DNA of 64,000 bases from Hsuehochloa calcarea (lineage: Eukaryota > Streptophyta > Magnoliopsida > Poales > Poaceae). The position numbers were made by a program, and so were the translations under genes. How positions within the stretch are numbered: position 1 is the stretch's first letter; each line of letters starts with the position of its first letter. Positions 1 through 9,212 of the stretch are shown here, one piece after another. The stretch lies in the NCBI GenBank assembly GCA_036346395.1, contig CM070596.1:18638177-18702176 (forward strand), in the 5' to 3' direction. Below the pieces are notes generated by a model. The model ran no database searches, was not told the origin of the DNA, and worked only from the letters and a program-made list of their open reading frames with translations.

Positions 1-6
1 ATAGCT

Positions 7-291
7 ATGTGTGTGCAAGAGGAAGAAAGATTTAAATCCTCACATGGTGGTTCTATCAACTATGTGAAGGACAACAAGAAAAGGAACTTCAACAGCAACT
101 TCTCAAAGAACAAAGGAAAAGCCCCTGTCTATCAGCCTCAGCAGAATAAGTTTGCAGTAGACAAAGATCAGTGTCTTCACTGCAAGAAGACGGGACACTA
201 CAAGAAGAATTGTCCCGATTACTTAAAGATGATAATGGCAAAGAAAGGTGAGAACATTATTACCTTTATAAATGAATCCATGTATGTGTAA
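7..291 (+). pseudogene. copia A gag C-terminus with CCHC zinc knuckle
   Basis: This is the nucleocapsid end of a copia gag. A basic, lysine- and asparagine-rich stretch precedes a CX2CX4HX4C knuckle (CLHCKKTGHYKKNC) at roughly residues 57-70. The knuckle binds the element's own RNA in the virus-like particle. The frame stops at 289-291, just before the protease motif, which continues in another frame at about 300. An intact copia polyprotein would have no stop here, so I read this as a frameshift. The upstream part of gag lies outside the window, and the methionine near position 7 is internal rather than a true start. Confidence 0.85.
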
Positions 292-297
292 TATTCG

Positions 298-1255
298 AAA
301 TCTACTTGGTGGATTGATTCAGGAGCAACTGTTCATGTTGCTAATTCTTTACAGGGATTCCGTTCGACGAGGACTACGCAAAGAAAAGAAAGATGCATTA
401 AAGTCGCAAATGGAGTCCAAGCTGAAGTTGAAGCCGTTGGCGATCTTTCATTAGAGCTAGCTGATGGTTTCACTCTTTTACTTAGAGATGTTCTTTATGT
501 TCCCTCTTTACAGAGGAATTTGATTAGTGTTTCAAAATTGGACAATGATGGTTATGATTATCATTTTGGAAATGACAAGTGTGAAATAATGTTTAATAAA
601 GAATGTGTTGGTCTTGCCATCAAACAAGATGAGCTTTATTTATTGTCACTTCGTGAAAATGTGAACTCCGTATGTGATGTGAATGAGCGTATATCCTCGC
701 CTGAGAATGCGAACAGAAAACGAAAGAGAACTCATAAGGCATCGTCGAAATTATGGCATCGCGTTTAGGCCATATTTCGAGAGGAGAATAGAAAGACTAG
801 TTAAGAATGATATTCTTCCTCTATTAGAGTTCTCAGACTTAGAACAATGCAGAGAATGCATTAAAGGAAAATATGTAAAGAAAATTAAGAAAAACGCAAA
901 AAGAAGCACAGGAATTCTACAAATTATTCACACAGACATTTGTGGTCCTTTTCTTATGAAAAGTGTGGATGGATATGACTCGTTCATAACATTCACAGAT
1001 GATTACTCCCGTTATGGATATATTTATCTAATCAAAGAAAGAAATGAAGCCTTGGATAAATTCAAGATATTTAAGGCTGAAGTTGAAAACCAACACGATT
1101 TAAAGATTAAGATAGTTCGATCTGATCGTGGGGGGGGGAGTACTACGGTCGACATACCCCATATGGACAAGTTCCTGGACTCTTTGCAAGGTTTTTACAG
1201 AAAATGGCATAGTGGCCCAAAGATTCTACAAGGCGAACCTCAAAAAATGGAGTAG
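298..1255 (+). pseudogene. copia A protease, GAG-pre-integrase and integrase core (frameshifted)
   Basis: Translation across shifting frames gives the protease active-site motif WWIDSGATVHV near 308-340. Next comes the pre-integrase region (RNLISVSKLDNDGYDYHF near 508-560, then LWHRRLGHIS-like sequence near 750-780 across a frame change) and CRECIKGK near 850. The integrase core begins with IHTDICGPF near 925-950 and FTDDYSRYGYIYLI near 993-1030; the second acidic block is IVRSDRGG near 1115. The integrase frame is lost inside a run of nine G bases at about 1130-1138, an extended homopolymer. These enzymes would process the polyprotein and insert the cDNA, but here they are only relics. Confidence 0.85.
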
Positions 1256-3047
1256 GTGAAAGACGCAACTGCACTCTCGATGGATATGGTGCGAAGCATG
1301 ATGAGCTACTCCACACTCCCATTGAGTTTATGGATGGAGGCGTTGAAAACCACCATTCATATTCTCAATAGAGTGCCTAGTAAGTCGATGCCCAAAACAC
1401 CGTACGAGTTGTGGATGTGAAGAGCTCCTCACTAAACCACTTACGTGTGTGGGGAGTCTCACGAGGCTAAAGTATTTAACCCAAACCTTGGGAAGCTTGA
1501 TCCCAAAACAGTAAGTTGCCATTTCATTGGCTACCCTGAAAAGTCAAAAGGTTTTCGTTTCTACTGTCCAGACAGATATACAAAGTTTGTAGAAATGAGA
1601 CACGCTGTCTTCTTAGAGGATGAAATGATGAGGGGGAGCATGGTAGCTCGAGAGATTGATCTTGAAGAGAAGCGGGTATATGTGCCCACTCCGATGATTC
1701 AAGAGCCATTCTTCACACCACCTGCTGTCGCTGCACCGACGGTGCAAGACACTGTGGTGACAACACCTGTTATTGTTCCTCCTGTGGCAACAATGAATGA
1801 GAATGAGGAACACATTCTTCAGACTATAGAACCCATTGCCACAGATGAAGGGGAGCAACAGCAACCTCAAACAGAAGATGTACCAAATGAGGAGGCCCCG
1901 AGGAGGTCTCAAAGAGTAAGAAGATCAGCTATTTCTGATGATTATCAGATTTATCATACAGAGGAATTCCAAATGGAGGATGATCCCACCTCATTTGAAG
2001 AAGCCATGAGAAGCGAAAATTCTTCAAAATGGCTTGAGGCCATGGAAGAGGAAATGAGGTCCATGAAGGCTAATAAAGTCTGGGACTTGGAAATTATTCC
2101 TAAAGGAGCCAAAACAGTAGGCTGTAAATGGGTCTACAAAACAAAGCTTGACTCCCAAGGGAATGTAGAAAGATACAAAGCGCGACTTGTGGCAAAAGGT
2201 TTTACGCAAAGAGAAGGGATTGATTACAATGAGACTTTTCTCCGGTCTCAGAAGATTCTTTGTAATCATAATGGCATTAGTAGCACATTATGATTTAGAG
2301 TTACATCAGATGGATGTAAAGACGGCATTTCTTAATGGGGATTTGGAGGAAAATATTTACATGGCACAACCGAAAGGTTTTGTCGTGAAAGGAAATGAAA
2401 GAATGGGATGCCGCCTAAAGAAATCGATTTATGGGTTAAAGCAAGCTTCAAGACAGTGGTACTTGAAGTTTGGCAGTACAATAAGAAAATTTGGGTTTAA
2501 AGAGAATGTAGAGGACAACTGTGTCTATACAAAGTTTAAAGATGGGAAGTTTATCTTCCTAATCCTGTATGTGGATGATATCCTACTGGCTAGTAGTGAT
2601 GTCAGTCTGCTACTAGAGACAAAGAAGTTTTTGTCCTCAAACTTTGATATGAAAGATCTTGGTGAAGCTTCGTTCGTTCTAGGGATCGAAATTCACCGGG
2701 ATAGAAACAAGGGTATGTTGGGACTGTCACAAAAGGCATACATAGAGAAAGTATTAAAGAAATTTGGTATGCATAAATGTAGTCCTTCACCTGCACCTAT
2801 AGTCAAGGGCGACGAGATATGGGGATTTTCAATGCCCAGAACCAAGACTGAGCTCGATCAAATGAAATCGGTTCCATATGCTTCAAATTCGGAAGCTTGC
2901 AAGATGCTCAAGTGTGTACACATACGACTTAGCGTTTGTTACTGGGTTACTTGGCGATTCCGAGCAATCACGAATAGAACATTGAAATTGATAAAGAAAG
3001 TCTTGCGTTATTTGCAAGGAACAAAAGGCCTCATGATGACATCGTAA
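1256..3047 (+). pseudogene. copia A integrase tail, linker and reverse transcriptase (frameshifted)
   Basis: The stretch at 1300-1430 encodes the end of the integrase core in broken frames. The segment at 1445-2290 gives the integrase C-terminal GYPEKSKGFRFY motif and an acidic, proline-rich linker. The RT start follows, with WLEAMEEEMRSM and the VGCKWVYKTK block near 2115-2150. A frame change near 2240 leads into DVKTAFLNGDL (about 2310-2345), YGLKQASRQWY (about 2430) and the catalytic LYVDDILLASSD (about 2565-2600). The RT copies element RNA into cDNA. All key RT motifs, including the DD pair, are still visible, but the frame changes make the gene non-functional. Confidence 0.88.
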
Positions 3048-3530
3048 GATCGATTCACTTCATATAATGGGGTATCTGATTACGATTTTGCGGAGATGAT
3101 AGAAAGTCGACATCTGGATATGTGTTCACTCTCGCTGGAGGAGCTATATCGTGGAAAAGCTCAAAGCAAACCGTCACTACATCGCCCACAATGTATGCCG
3201 AGTTTGTAGCATGTTATGAGGCTACGGGGGCAGTGAGCGGCTAAAGAAGTTCATACCGGTTTAAAAGTGGTTGACGACATCAATAGACCACTTAAGTTGT
3301 ATCGCGATAATGAACCCGCAGAATATATGCCCACAACAATAAGTCAAGTGGTCTTTGCCAAACACATTGACATAAAGTACTATGTTGTGAAAGATAAAGT
3401 TCGGGATCAAATTATAAATCTTGAGCATATAAGTACCGCAAAGATGTTAGCGGGTCCGCTTACTAAAGGCTTACCACCCAACGTGTTCAGAGAGCATATA
3501 GCCGGCATGGGTTTAAGGGAAAGCCTATGA
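3048..3530 (+). pseudogene. copia A RNase H remnant
   Basis: This is the C-terminal RNase H that removes the RNA strand during reverse transcription. Fragments in several frames show SGYVFTLAGGAISWKS-like sequence around 3110-3160 and the closing block with HIDIKYYVVKDKV and KMLAGPLTKGLP at about 3361-3480. The sequence ends in a stop at 3528-3530. Frameshifts near 3055-3260 break the domain. It lies directly upstream of the polypurine tract, as expected for copia. Confidence 0.82.
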
Positions 3531-3585
3531 TTCCTGGACTAAAAGATGGCCCAAAAGGGTTAAAGTAACTATTTCAGAACAAGGA

Positions 3586-4147
3586 GGTGTATTGTAGCTG
3601 TTGAATCTATCGGCGATTGACTGTGACGATGAGACATGTTCTATGCACCAATCTGTGATGGAATGAGTAAAGTCAAAAGTAATTAAAGATAAAGCATAGA
3701 TTGAGATCAAGGGGGAGAATGTTAGAATGATCTCATATCAGGCATTTGGCCCAACGGCCAAATGCCTCCCCTCTGATCGCGCATACGATCGGGCGCCCAT
3801 TATTTGGTGGTGGGCCTGTCGCATGACGCCATATAAAGAGGGTGGGGGCGGCTGACGCACGCGACACGAGGTTCACCGTGTCACGCCCCACCCTCTTTAT
3901 ATGGCGGCGGCGACAGGGGCCCACCAACAAAATACCGGGCGCCCGATCGTATGCGATCAGAGGGGAGGCATTTGGCCGTTGGGCCAAATGCCTGATATGA
4001 GATCATTCTAACATTCTCCCCCGTGATCTCAATCTATGCTTTATCTTTAATTACTTTTGACTTTACTCATTCCATCACAGATTGGTGCATAGAATATATC
4101 TCATCGTCACGGTCAATCGCCGATAGATTCAACAGCTACAATACACC
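3586..4147. repeat. Large inverted repeat made of copia A 3' end and LTR
   Basis: The sequence from GGTGTATTGTAGCTG at 3586 reads forward to about 3870. It then reads back as its reverse complement from about 3875 to CAATACACC at 4147. The two arms are about 275-285 bp, differ at roughly 15 positions by eye, and are separated by almost no loop. Each arm holds the polypurine tract, the LTR start (TGTTAGAATG at 3720 and its complement ending at 4013) and a TATA-like box (CCATATAAAGAGGG near 3830). A shorter palindrome (GGCATTTGGCC...GGCCAAATGCC) is nested in each arm. Any transcript crossing it could fold into a long hairpin. Confidence 0.9.
3708..3719 (+). other. polypurine tract of copia A
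   Basis: The purine run (caagggggagaa) lies immediately 5' of TGTTAGAATG, the LTR start at 3720. In LTR elements this run resists RNase H and primes plus-strand cDNA. An inverted copy lies at 4014-4026 with one A-to-C change. Confidence 0.8.
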
Positions 4148-4193
4148 CATGCGCATTTTATATGACAAACAGGAAGCTAATTTGGTAGGGTAG

Positions 4194-5594
4194 TGTCATC
4201 GGCTGGGGTACTGTTTCTGTATGAACAATACATATAGTACCGTAGCACCACATACTATTTATGCTGGGTCCCACGGGTGTATTAGTAGTTAGGAAATAAT
4301 TGATAAAAATATGAGTATTTTTTGAATTACTTTAATCAAGAAATATAGTAGATAAATCATGGAAATAACTTTTGCCTTTTTCATAAAGCAGGAAACCAAG
4401 AACACTGTAGTTATACGAATTTCTAGAAGGACATAAACTAGCATTTCTATCGCAGTGTTCAAGGCAACAACAGATAATAAAACTAACAAAACAACAAGCG
4501 TGAGATAGGTATACCCAGATCCAGTGGAAGAAGCAGAAGCAACAGGAGTTTCGACGTTCGTCGTGGCGTAGTAGTCGTGCAATTGATGTAGACGTAGCTG
4601 AGAAACGAATGAAGAGGAAGCAGCGAGCAGTCGCGCGAACGCTCCCAAAAAACCATGTTCGTCCTTGCTCGTGCAAGCCTTTAAGGACGAGGGTTGCGGA
4701 GGCCTGCTCTCCCGGATCGACCGTACACGCGCCTCGCCGGGATGGAGATCGCCAGATGCAGCAACAAACTCGTGGGTTCTATCTTAGTCTTTCGTGGAGT
4801 GAATCAGAGAAGAACCAGTTCTGTCCTTTCTAAATAGCCAAAAACAAAGAAGCCAAAGAGTTTTGATTTGCCAAGAAAACTATCGCCATTGATTTGCCAT
4901 CAATTAGTGTTAACCGCAGTCATTACTCACTAGTAACTGAACCGTTACTACCAGCTGTTTGTTAATGCCATTTAAAACGAGTCGGTGCGTTTCGATTTTC
5001 GAATAGATAAAGAAAAACGCGCCCGCACCCGACGTGCCTGTGCACGCACACACGCACACACGACACGGCACGGCTCGGCTCGGCGGGCGAGCGAGCGAGC
5101 GAGTACGCGCGTGTGTTGGCTCTCTCCAATTCCACAAGGGGGGCTACCGCGTTCCACATTATAAAATGGTGTAACTCTCCTTCAATTCTCCATGTGGGAC
5201 TAACCAGTTTTAGCACGTGCACATGTGCCTTTGAGATTTTTAAGAATTAATTAGAATTAAAAATTGGGCCTATCCCGTATTAATTCCAACAATAAATATA
5301 GAATAGTTAGTTTTCTTATTAGTTGGGTTTACTTCTTTAGAGATGTATTCCATCTAATAGAGATAAGTTTTCTTAGAAATAGAGATTGTTTCTTAGAGAT
5401 CAAGTCGGATCGTCCCTATATGGCATGCTATCATGTATCCATTATCAATCAAGTAAGAAATATGAATTAATCTAGTCTCTCTCCTAAGGTTCTATCATCC
5501 CAATATATAGTCTAATCTCTCATACAACTAAACCGACGCCGTCTGACCTTCTTCCTGGCGGTGTTTACCCTGTTATGAACAAAGGTTCATGACA
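4194..5594 (+). repeat. 5' LTR of element C, split by solo LTR D
   Basis: The left part, 4194-4300, matches 6179-6280 (for example the gggtgtatt.gtagttaggaaata stretch). The right part, 5292-5594, matches 6276-6579, including a TATA-like ccctatat near 5413 and the end ...ttcatgaca. The intervening 4301-5291 is absent from the 3' LTR, which shows a later insertion. Confidence 0.88.
4301..5291 (-). mobile_element. Solo LTR D (minus strand) inside the 5' LTR of C
   Basis: On the minus strand this 991-bp segment starts TGTTGGAATTAATACGGGAT and ends TTTTATCA, the TG...CA form of an LTR. Flanks are ATAAT (4296-4300) and ATAAA (5292-5296), a 4/5 match consistent with a 5-bp duplication that has changed once. 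It contains a promoter-like TTAGTCCCACATGG stretch and TTTTATAATGTGG TATA region (minus, about 5155-5205), followed by a GC-rich leader. No internal retrotransposon sequence adjoins it, so it is a solo LTR, probably copia judging from its start. Minus-strand ORFs at 4289-4676, one with a hydrophobic run, fall in the LTR body, and I do not regard them as genes. Confidence 0.65.
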
Positions 5595-5611
5595 TTTTGT
5601 ATTAGAGCCAC
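5595..5611 (+). other. Primer-binding site of element C
   Basis: TTTTGTATTAGAGCCAC directly follows the LTR end. It is a decayed version of the TGGTATCAGAGCC site complementary to initiator tRNA-Met used by many plant LTR elements. Confidence 0.7.
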
Positions 5612-5616
5612 TCACC

Positions 5617-5829
5617 ATGGCTTCTATTGCTGAGTTGCTGGCCTTGATGAAGGCTAGCAATGAGAAGATAATGGCTACCATCGACATGATGATGGCCACC
5701 ACCAAGAAGATGATGGCCACCGCCGAGAAGGTGAAGGCTATTCTGGAGAAGATGATGTCAGCGGGGGATAAGAAGGAAGCGCTACGCGAAGTTCATCGAC
5801 AGTGCCACCTTTGGCTGCACAAATTGTGA
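5617..5829 (+). CDS. Short ORF in the internal region of element C
   Basis: A 70-residue ORF starts at the first ATG after the primer site (5617). It opens MASIAELLALMKASNEK and then has imperfect repeats of MMATxxKMMATAEK type, predicting an amphipathic alpha-helix or short coiled coil. I recognise no family. By position it is the remnant of a gag N-terminus, and many plant gag proteins open with a helical stretch of this kind. It lacks a zinc knuckle and is far shorter than a working gag, so it is unlikely to package RNA alone. Whether it is translated is unknown. Confidence 0.4.
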   Translation: MASIAELLALMKASNEKIMATIDMMMATTKKMMATAEKVKAILEKMMSAGDKKEALREVHRQCHLWLHKL

Positions 5830-6178
5830 CTCCACCGTGGAAAGAGAATGTTGTCGTTGTTTCACAACAGCCTCCTCCATGCAGCTAGCCAACGTCATGC
5901 CTTTGGTGGTGCGAAACGTGGTGGGTTCCATGTGGGGGATTGCGATATTATCATAACTTTCCCACCGCCGTTGCATCCTATAGTGGACAGGGTTCCTTTG
6001 CTGTCCCACGTTGGTCTCTTGCAATGTGGGCTACATCTTGCACCACGAAGTAGGCATCTTCCGATCCATGGTCTACCTTCAAAGGTTGCATCCTGGTGCA
6101 GTGTGCTGCCTCCTAGGGCTGCAGCCATGGTCGGCACCACAGCTCGAGGACGAGCCATCGCGACAGGAGGGGAGTAGT
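5830..6178 (+). other. Non-coding internal remainder of element C with polypurine tract
   Basis: No conserved domain is visible on either strand. The overlapping ORFs at 5848-6208 have no recognisable motif. The last bases (GACAGGAGGGGAGTAGT, about 6162-6178) are the polypurine tract next to the 3' LTR. Confidence 0.6.
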
Positions 6179-6579
6179 TGTCATAGGCCGGGCTATTGTT
6201 CCGCATGAACAGTACACAAAGTACTGTAGCATCACACACTATTCATGCAGTCCTACGGGTGTATTGGTAGTTAGGAAATAGAGATAGAATAGTTAGTTTC
6301 CTTATTAATTGGGTTTACTTACTTAGAGATGTATTCTATCTAATAGAGATAAGTTTCCTTAGAAATAGAGATTGTTTCTTAGAGGTCAAGTCAGGCCGTC
6401 CCTATAAAAAAGCTATCATGTATCCATTATCAATCAAGCAAGAAAGATGAATTAATCTAGTCTCTCACCCAAGGTTCTATCATCCTAATCTATAGTCTAA
6501 TATTTCATCCCACCAAACCGACGTCGTCCGGCCTTTTTCCTGACGGTGTTTACCCTATTATGAACTAAGGTTCATGACA
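6179..6579 (+). repeat. 3' LTR of element C
   Basis: This is a complete 401-bp LTR with perfect 6-bp ends TGTCAT/ATGACA. A TATA-like CCCTATAAAAAAG lies near 6400-6412, and GGTAG follows at 6580. It matches the two separated pieces of the 5' LTR. Confidence 0.9.
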
Positions 6580-6986
6580 GGTAGCAACTGGAAGCGACAT
6601 ATGCAAATGCATTTCTTTTCATGCATGGCTCTTTCGGGATAAAGTGGCCATAACGAAAAAAATGTAAGCAATTCTGTACAGCAAGATCTCAAAGCTTAGT
6701 TGAGTGTACAGGTCTTTTGTAGAATCATCAGCAGTAGGGTATGTACATAATGAAATATAACATGATGCACACACAAAATTGTTATGTTGTTCTGCCAGGA
6801 TGCTGAGGCAAAAGTAGCAGAACATTGTCAGGGTAGATCCTATTATTTTGCTTCATGGTTTCATGCTTAGTCGCTACAATATGGGAATTTGGTGTAACCA
6901 GCTGGGCTAGTACACAAATTTCAATACAACCCAAATGTTAATTATTCATCATCACAATATTCACGACCTATCCATACGGTCTAACA
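6580..6986 (-). repeat. 3' LTR of copia B (U3 side)
   Basis: On the minus strand the LTR starts TGTTAGACCGTATGG at 6986, next to a purine run. It continues down to the element C insertion at 6580-6584. The missing outer end is the 40-odd bases at 4150-4193 on the far side of C, ending ...GCGCA. No second copy of this LTR lies in the window, because B is truncated at its 5' side, so the outer boundary is inferred. Confidence 0.65.
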
Positions 6987-8117
6987 ATTCCCCCCTTGAT
7001 GAATACATTGACAACACTTCAAAATCGTGAGTTGAATTTTGAAAGAAAAGTAAAATTTGCAAAAAGAAAGTTTTAAAGCTGCAAAGCAAAGAATTTTAAC
7101 AAACCACAGCAGCAATTGAAATACTCACCCTCAACACACAACCACAGTAGAAAAGCTCCCCCTCAACACAAGGGAAGCAAATTTCTTCAATTTTTTTCCA
7201 ATTTTTTTAAAATTTCTCCCCCTTTGGCAATGTAATCATCAAGAACTTCAGAGAAAAAATAATTCTAAAAAAAGGAGCAAGAAGAGTAAAAATCAAGAAA
7301 CTTTGTAGATTATCCAAGTCACTTCGCATTGATTTAATAAATTAACCAAACCATCTTTTTTAGTAGAGCTATCTAGATCATTTAAAGTCATATACCATAT
7401 AGCATTGTCAAAATAAGTCTTTAGAATGATTAAACAATTTAAATTAATAATAGACATCTCAACAATGACCAAACCGATCATAAAGAGCACAATGAGATGT
7501 CACAATGAAAAGTTAAAGGCTAAAAGTGAAGCAAACTTTAAATCTAGATGAGCTAGCAGATTCATGTAACAACTTATTGCTCCGCACTCAATTCTTAAGT
7601 ATGTGGCATGTTTGTAGCATACTTCTTTTCATTTGAGCATTTTTTGTGTTATATATATATGGCATGCTTAAAGCATACATCTTTTCAATTGTCTTTCTCA
7701 TTTGTTTTTTTTATAATATGCCAAATTGAGTGAACATAAAAGATTGCAATAAGAAACATACTAGCCCCATAGCCAAGATTTAAAATAAGACTCACAATCA
7801 AGCTAATCCTTTTCGATGAACATCACAAAGTAATAACTATAATCAATCTAGTCAAAGTATTCTGCCATGTCATGCTTTAGTTCAAATGTGGCAAAGTAAT
7901 TATAACCAGTCATGATCAAAGCTACACAGTACATGAGTAAATATGATAGTGAGAGCTCTACACCTCATTTGATTTCGATGGCTTGGACTTGATGAATTGT
8001 TTGACAAGTATAATAAACAAAGCTTCTGAAATTTTAAACAACAAGCTCCCCCCCAAGAATAATCTCATAGGATGCAACACACCCAACTCACTTTGCAAAA
8101 GAGCAAACCATACAGAA
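6987..8117 (-). other. Copia B 3' non-coding zone with several polypurine-like runs
   Basis: This lies between RNase H and the LTR of B. No coding domain is visible and it is AT-rich. On the minus strand it holds a purine tract right at the LTR (ATCAAGGGGGGAAT, 6987-7000) and similar runs near 7155-7168 (TTGAGGGGGAGCT), 7213-7230 (CCAAAGGGGGAGAAAT) and 8043-8060 (TTCTTGGGGGGGAGCTTG). Copies of a polypurine tract upstream of the true one are reported for Sirevirus-type copia elements. Confidence 0.65.
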
Positions 8118-8580
8118 TCAAGCGGTTTTGTGAGACATTAAAGCCTCTTGAGAATCTGTATCAATAAAATACAAAAGAACATCTCCCTTTTCCACATGGT
8201 CTCTAAGAAAATAATATCGAATATCAATGTGTTTGGTTCTTGAATATTGCATAGGATTTTTAGCAATACTAATAGCACTAGTGTTATCACAGAAAAGTGG
8301 TACACTATCCAATTCTAAGCCAAAATCCTTAAGCATAGCTGTCATCCAAAGCAATTATGAGCAACAAGAAGTGACAGCTACATATTCAGGCTCAGTAGTG
8401 GAAAATGCAACAAACAACTGTTCCTAGAAGCCCATGAAACAAGACATGTGCCTAAAAAGTAACATGTGCTAGAAGTACTCTTCCTATCAATTCTACAACC
8501 CCCAAAATCCGTATCTGAATAAGCTCAGGGTAAGGAATGATGAAGAAGAATACCATAAACCAAATTCTAAAGTTGACTGA
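8118..8580 (-). pseudogene. copia B RNase H (degenerate)
   Basis: On the minus strand the frame at 8354-8118 carries the RNase H core: SVPLFCDNTSAISIAKNP, where the Asp is catalytic, then RTKHIDIRYYFLRDHVEKG. Upstream pieces at about 8580-8430 show GGCRIDRKSTS-like sequence, the usual start of the copia RNase H, in another frame. Around 8355-8430 the sequence still reads like LSSCEAEYV in part. The domain is recognisable but frameshifted. Confidence 0.82.
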
Positions 8581-9005
8581 AGATACCTAAAAATTCGCTT
8601 AACTGTCTGACGATGTCAAGCATGTGGGGAAGCTTGAAAAGGAGCACACATACATACATCAAAATGAATGTCTGGCCTTGAAGCAGTGAGATACAGAAGT
8701 GAACCAATCATTCTTCTATATTCTTTTTGATCAACATGCTCTCCATCCTCGTTAGGGTCTAACACTGCAGTGGATCTCATTGGTGTGGAGACTGGTTTTC
8801 TTGTTTATATGTCGAAGCGACGAAGGAGATCCTTGTTGTACTTGGTTTGATGAACAAAAGTACCCAGCTTTGATTGCTTGATCTGAAAGCATGGGAAGAA
8901 CGTGAGTTCTCCCATTATGCTCATCTCAAATTCCCTGCTTATAGTATCTAAAAACTTAGAAATAAGAGTATGAGAGGAACCACCAAAGATGATATCATCT
9001 ACATA
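8581..9005 (-). pseudogene. copia B reverse transcriptase, C-terminal part
   Basis: The minus-strand frame from 9005 downward begins at the catalytic YVDDIIFGGSSH block and continues LISKFLDTISREFEMSIMGEL, ending LLRRFDI near 8810. Below that, 8581-8800 keeps a YRRMIGSLLYL-like connection block in a second frame. CACTA element E cuts the RT immediately before YVDD. The upstream RT part resumes at 32834, and the 3-bp ATA duplication flanks the cut. Confidence 0.85.
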
Positions 9006-9207
9006 CACTACTACAGAAGAGCTCATCACAGACGGTTCGTAACAGTCATCACATACGGTTTTTGAACCGTCTGAAATTTTATGTCTGTGATAATAGGCGG
9101 TTATCACAGACGGTTAAAAAACCGTCTGTGATAAGTCTTATCACAGACGGGTTTTGTTGAAAATTAATATCACAGACGGTTCTTGGTTTAAACCGTCTGT
9201 GATATCT
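9006..9207. repeat. CACTA E terminal inverted repeat and subterminal array (gene 3' side)
   Basis: Eight or so copies of the ATCACAGACGGTT motif, some decayed, occur as head-to-head pairs such as TATCACAGACGGTT-aaaa-AACCGTCTGTGATA. In En/Spm such motifs are the binding sites of the TnpA protein and are needed for transposition. The array ends abruptly at the F insertion near 9208. Confidence 0.92.
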
Positions 9208-9212
9208 GCCCT

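Larger units (their letters stand above)
1..3870 (+). mobile_element. Ty1/copia retrotransposon A, 3' portion, degenerate
   Basis: The domains run gag zinc knuckle, aspartic protease, GAG-pre-integrase, integrase, reverse transcriptase, RNase H, which is the copia order (integrase before RT). The element enters from the left edge of the window, so its 5' LTR, primer site and gag N-terminus are not visible. The reading frame is broken several times (near 290, 770, 1136, 1255, 2250 and 3050), so no polyprotein can be made. A polypurine tract ends at 3719 and a 3' LTR starting TGTTAGAATG begins at 3720. That LTR runs only about 150 bp before the sequence turns back on itself (see the inverted repeat at 3586-4147). 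I cannot name the family. The domain order is certain and the lineage is not. Confidence 0.9.
4194..6579 (+). mobile_element. Small non-autonomous LTR retrotransposon C
   Basis: The termini are TGTCAT at 4194 and ATGACA ending at 6579. The same 5-bp target duplication GGTAG lies on both sides (4189-4193 and 6580-6584). The two LTRs match closely once solo LTR D is removed from the left one. A Met-type primer site (TTGTATTAGAGCC) follows the 5' LTR and a purine run (GACAGGAGGGGAGTAG) precedes the 3' LTR. The internal region is only about 584 bp and encodes no protease, integrase or RT, so the element must have used enzymes from a relative. LTR length without D is about 400 bp. It inserted into the 3' LTR of B. 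Confidence 0.9.

Noticed and set aside
4289..4676. Minus-strand ORF with a hydrophobic, membrane-like segment, possibly a captured gene
   Set aside because: It falls inside solo LTR D, bounded by TG...CA and near-identical 5-bp flanks. There is no homology cue for a host protein.
5830..6240. Several ~100-residue ORFs in element C
   Set aside because: They overlap on both strands, have no motif, and cross into the 3' LTR.
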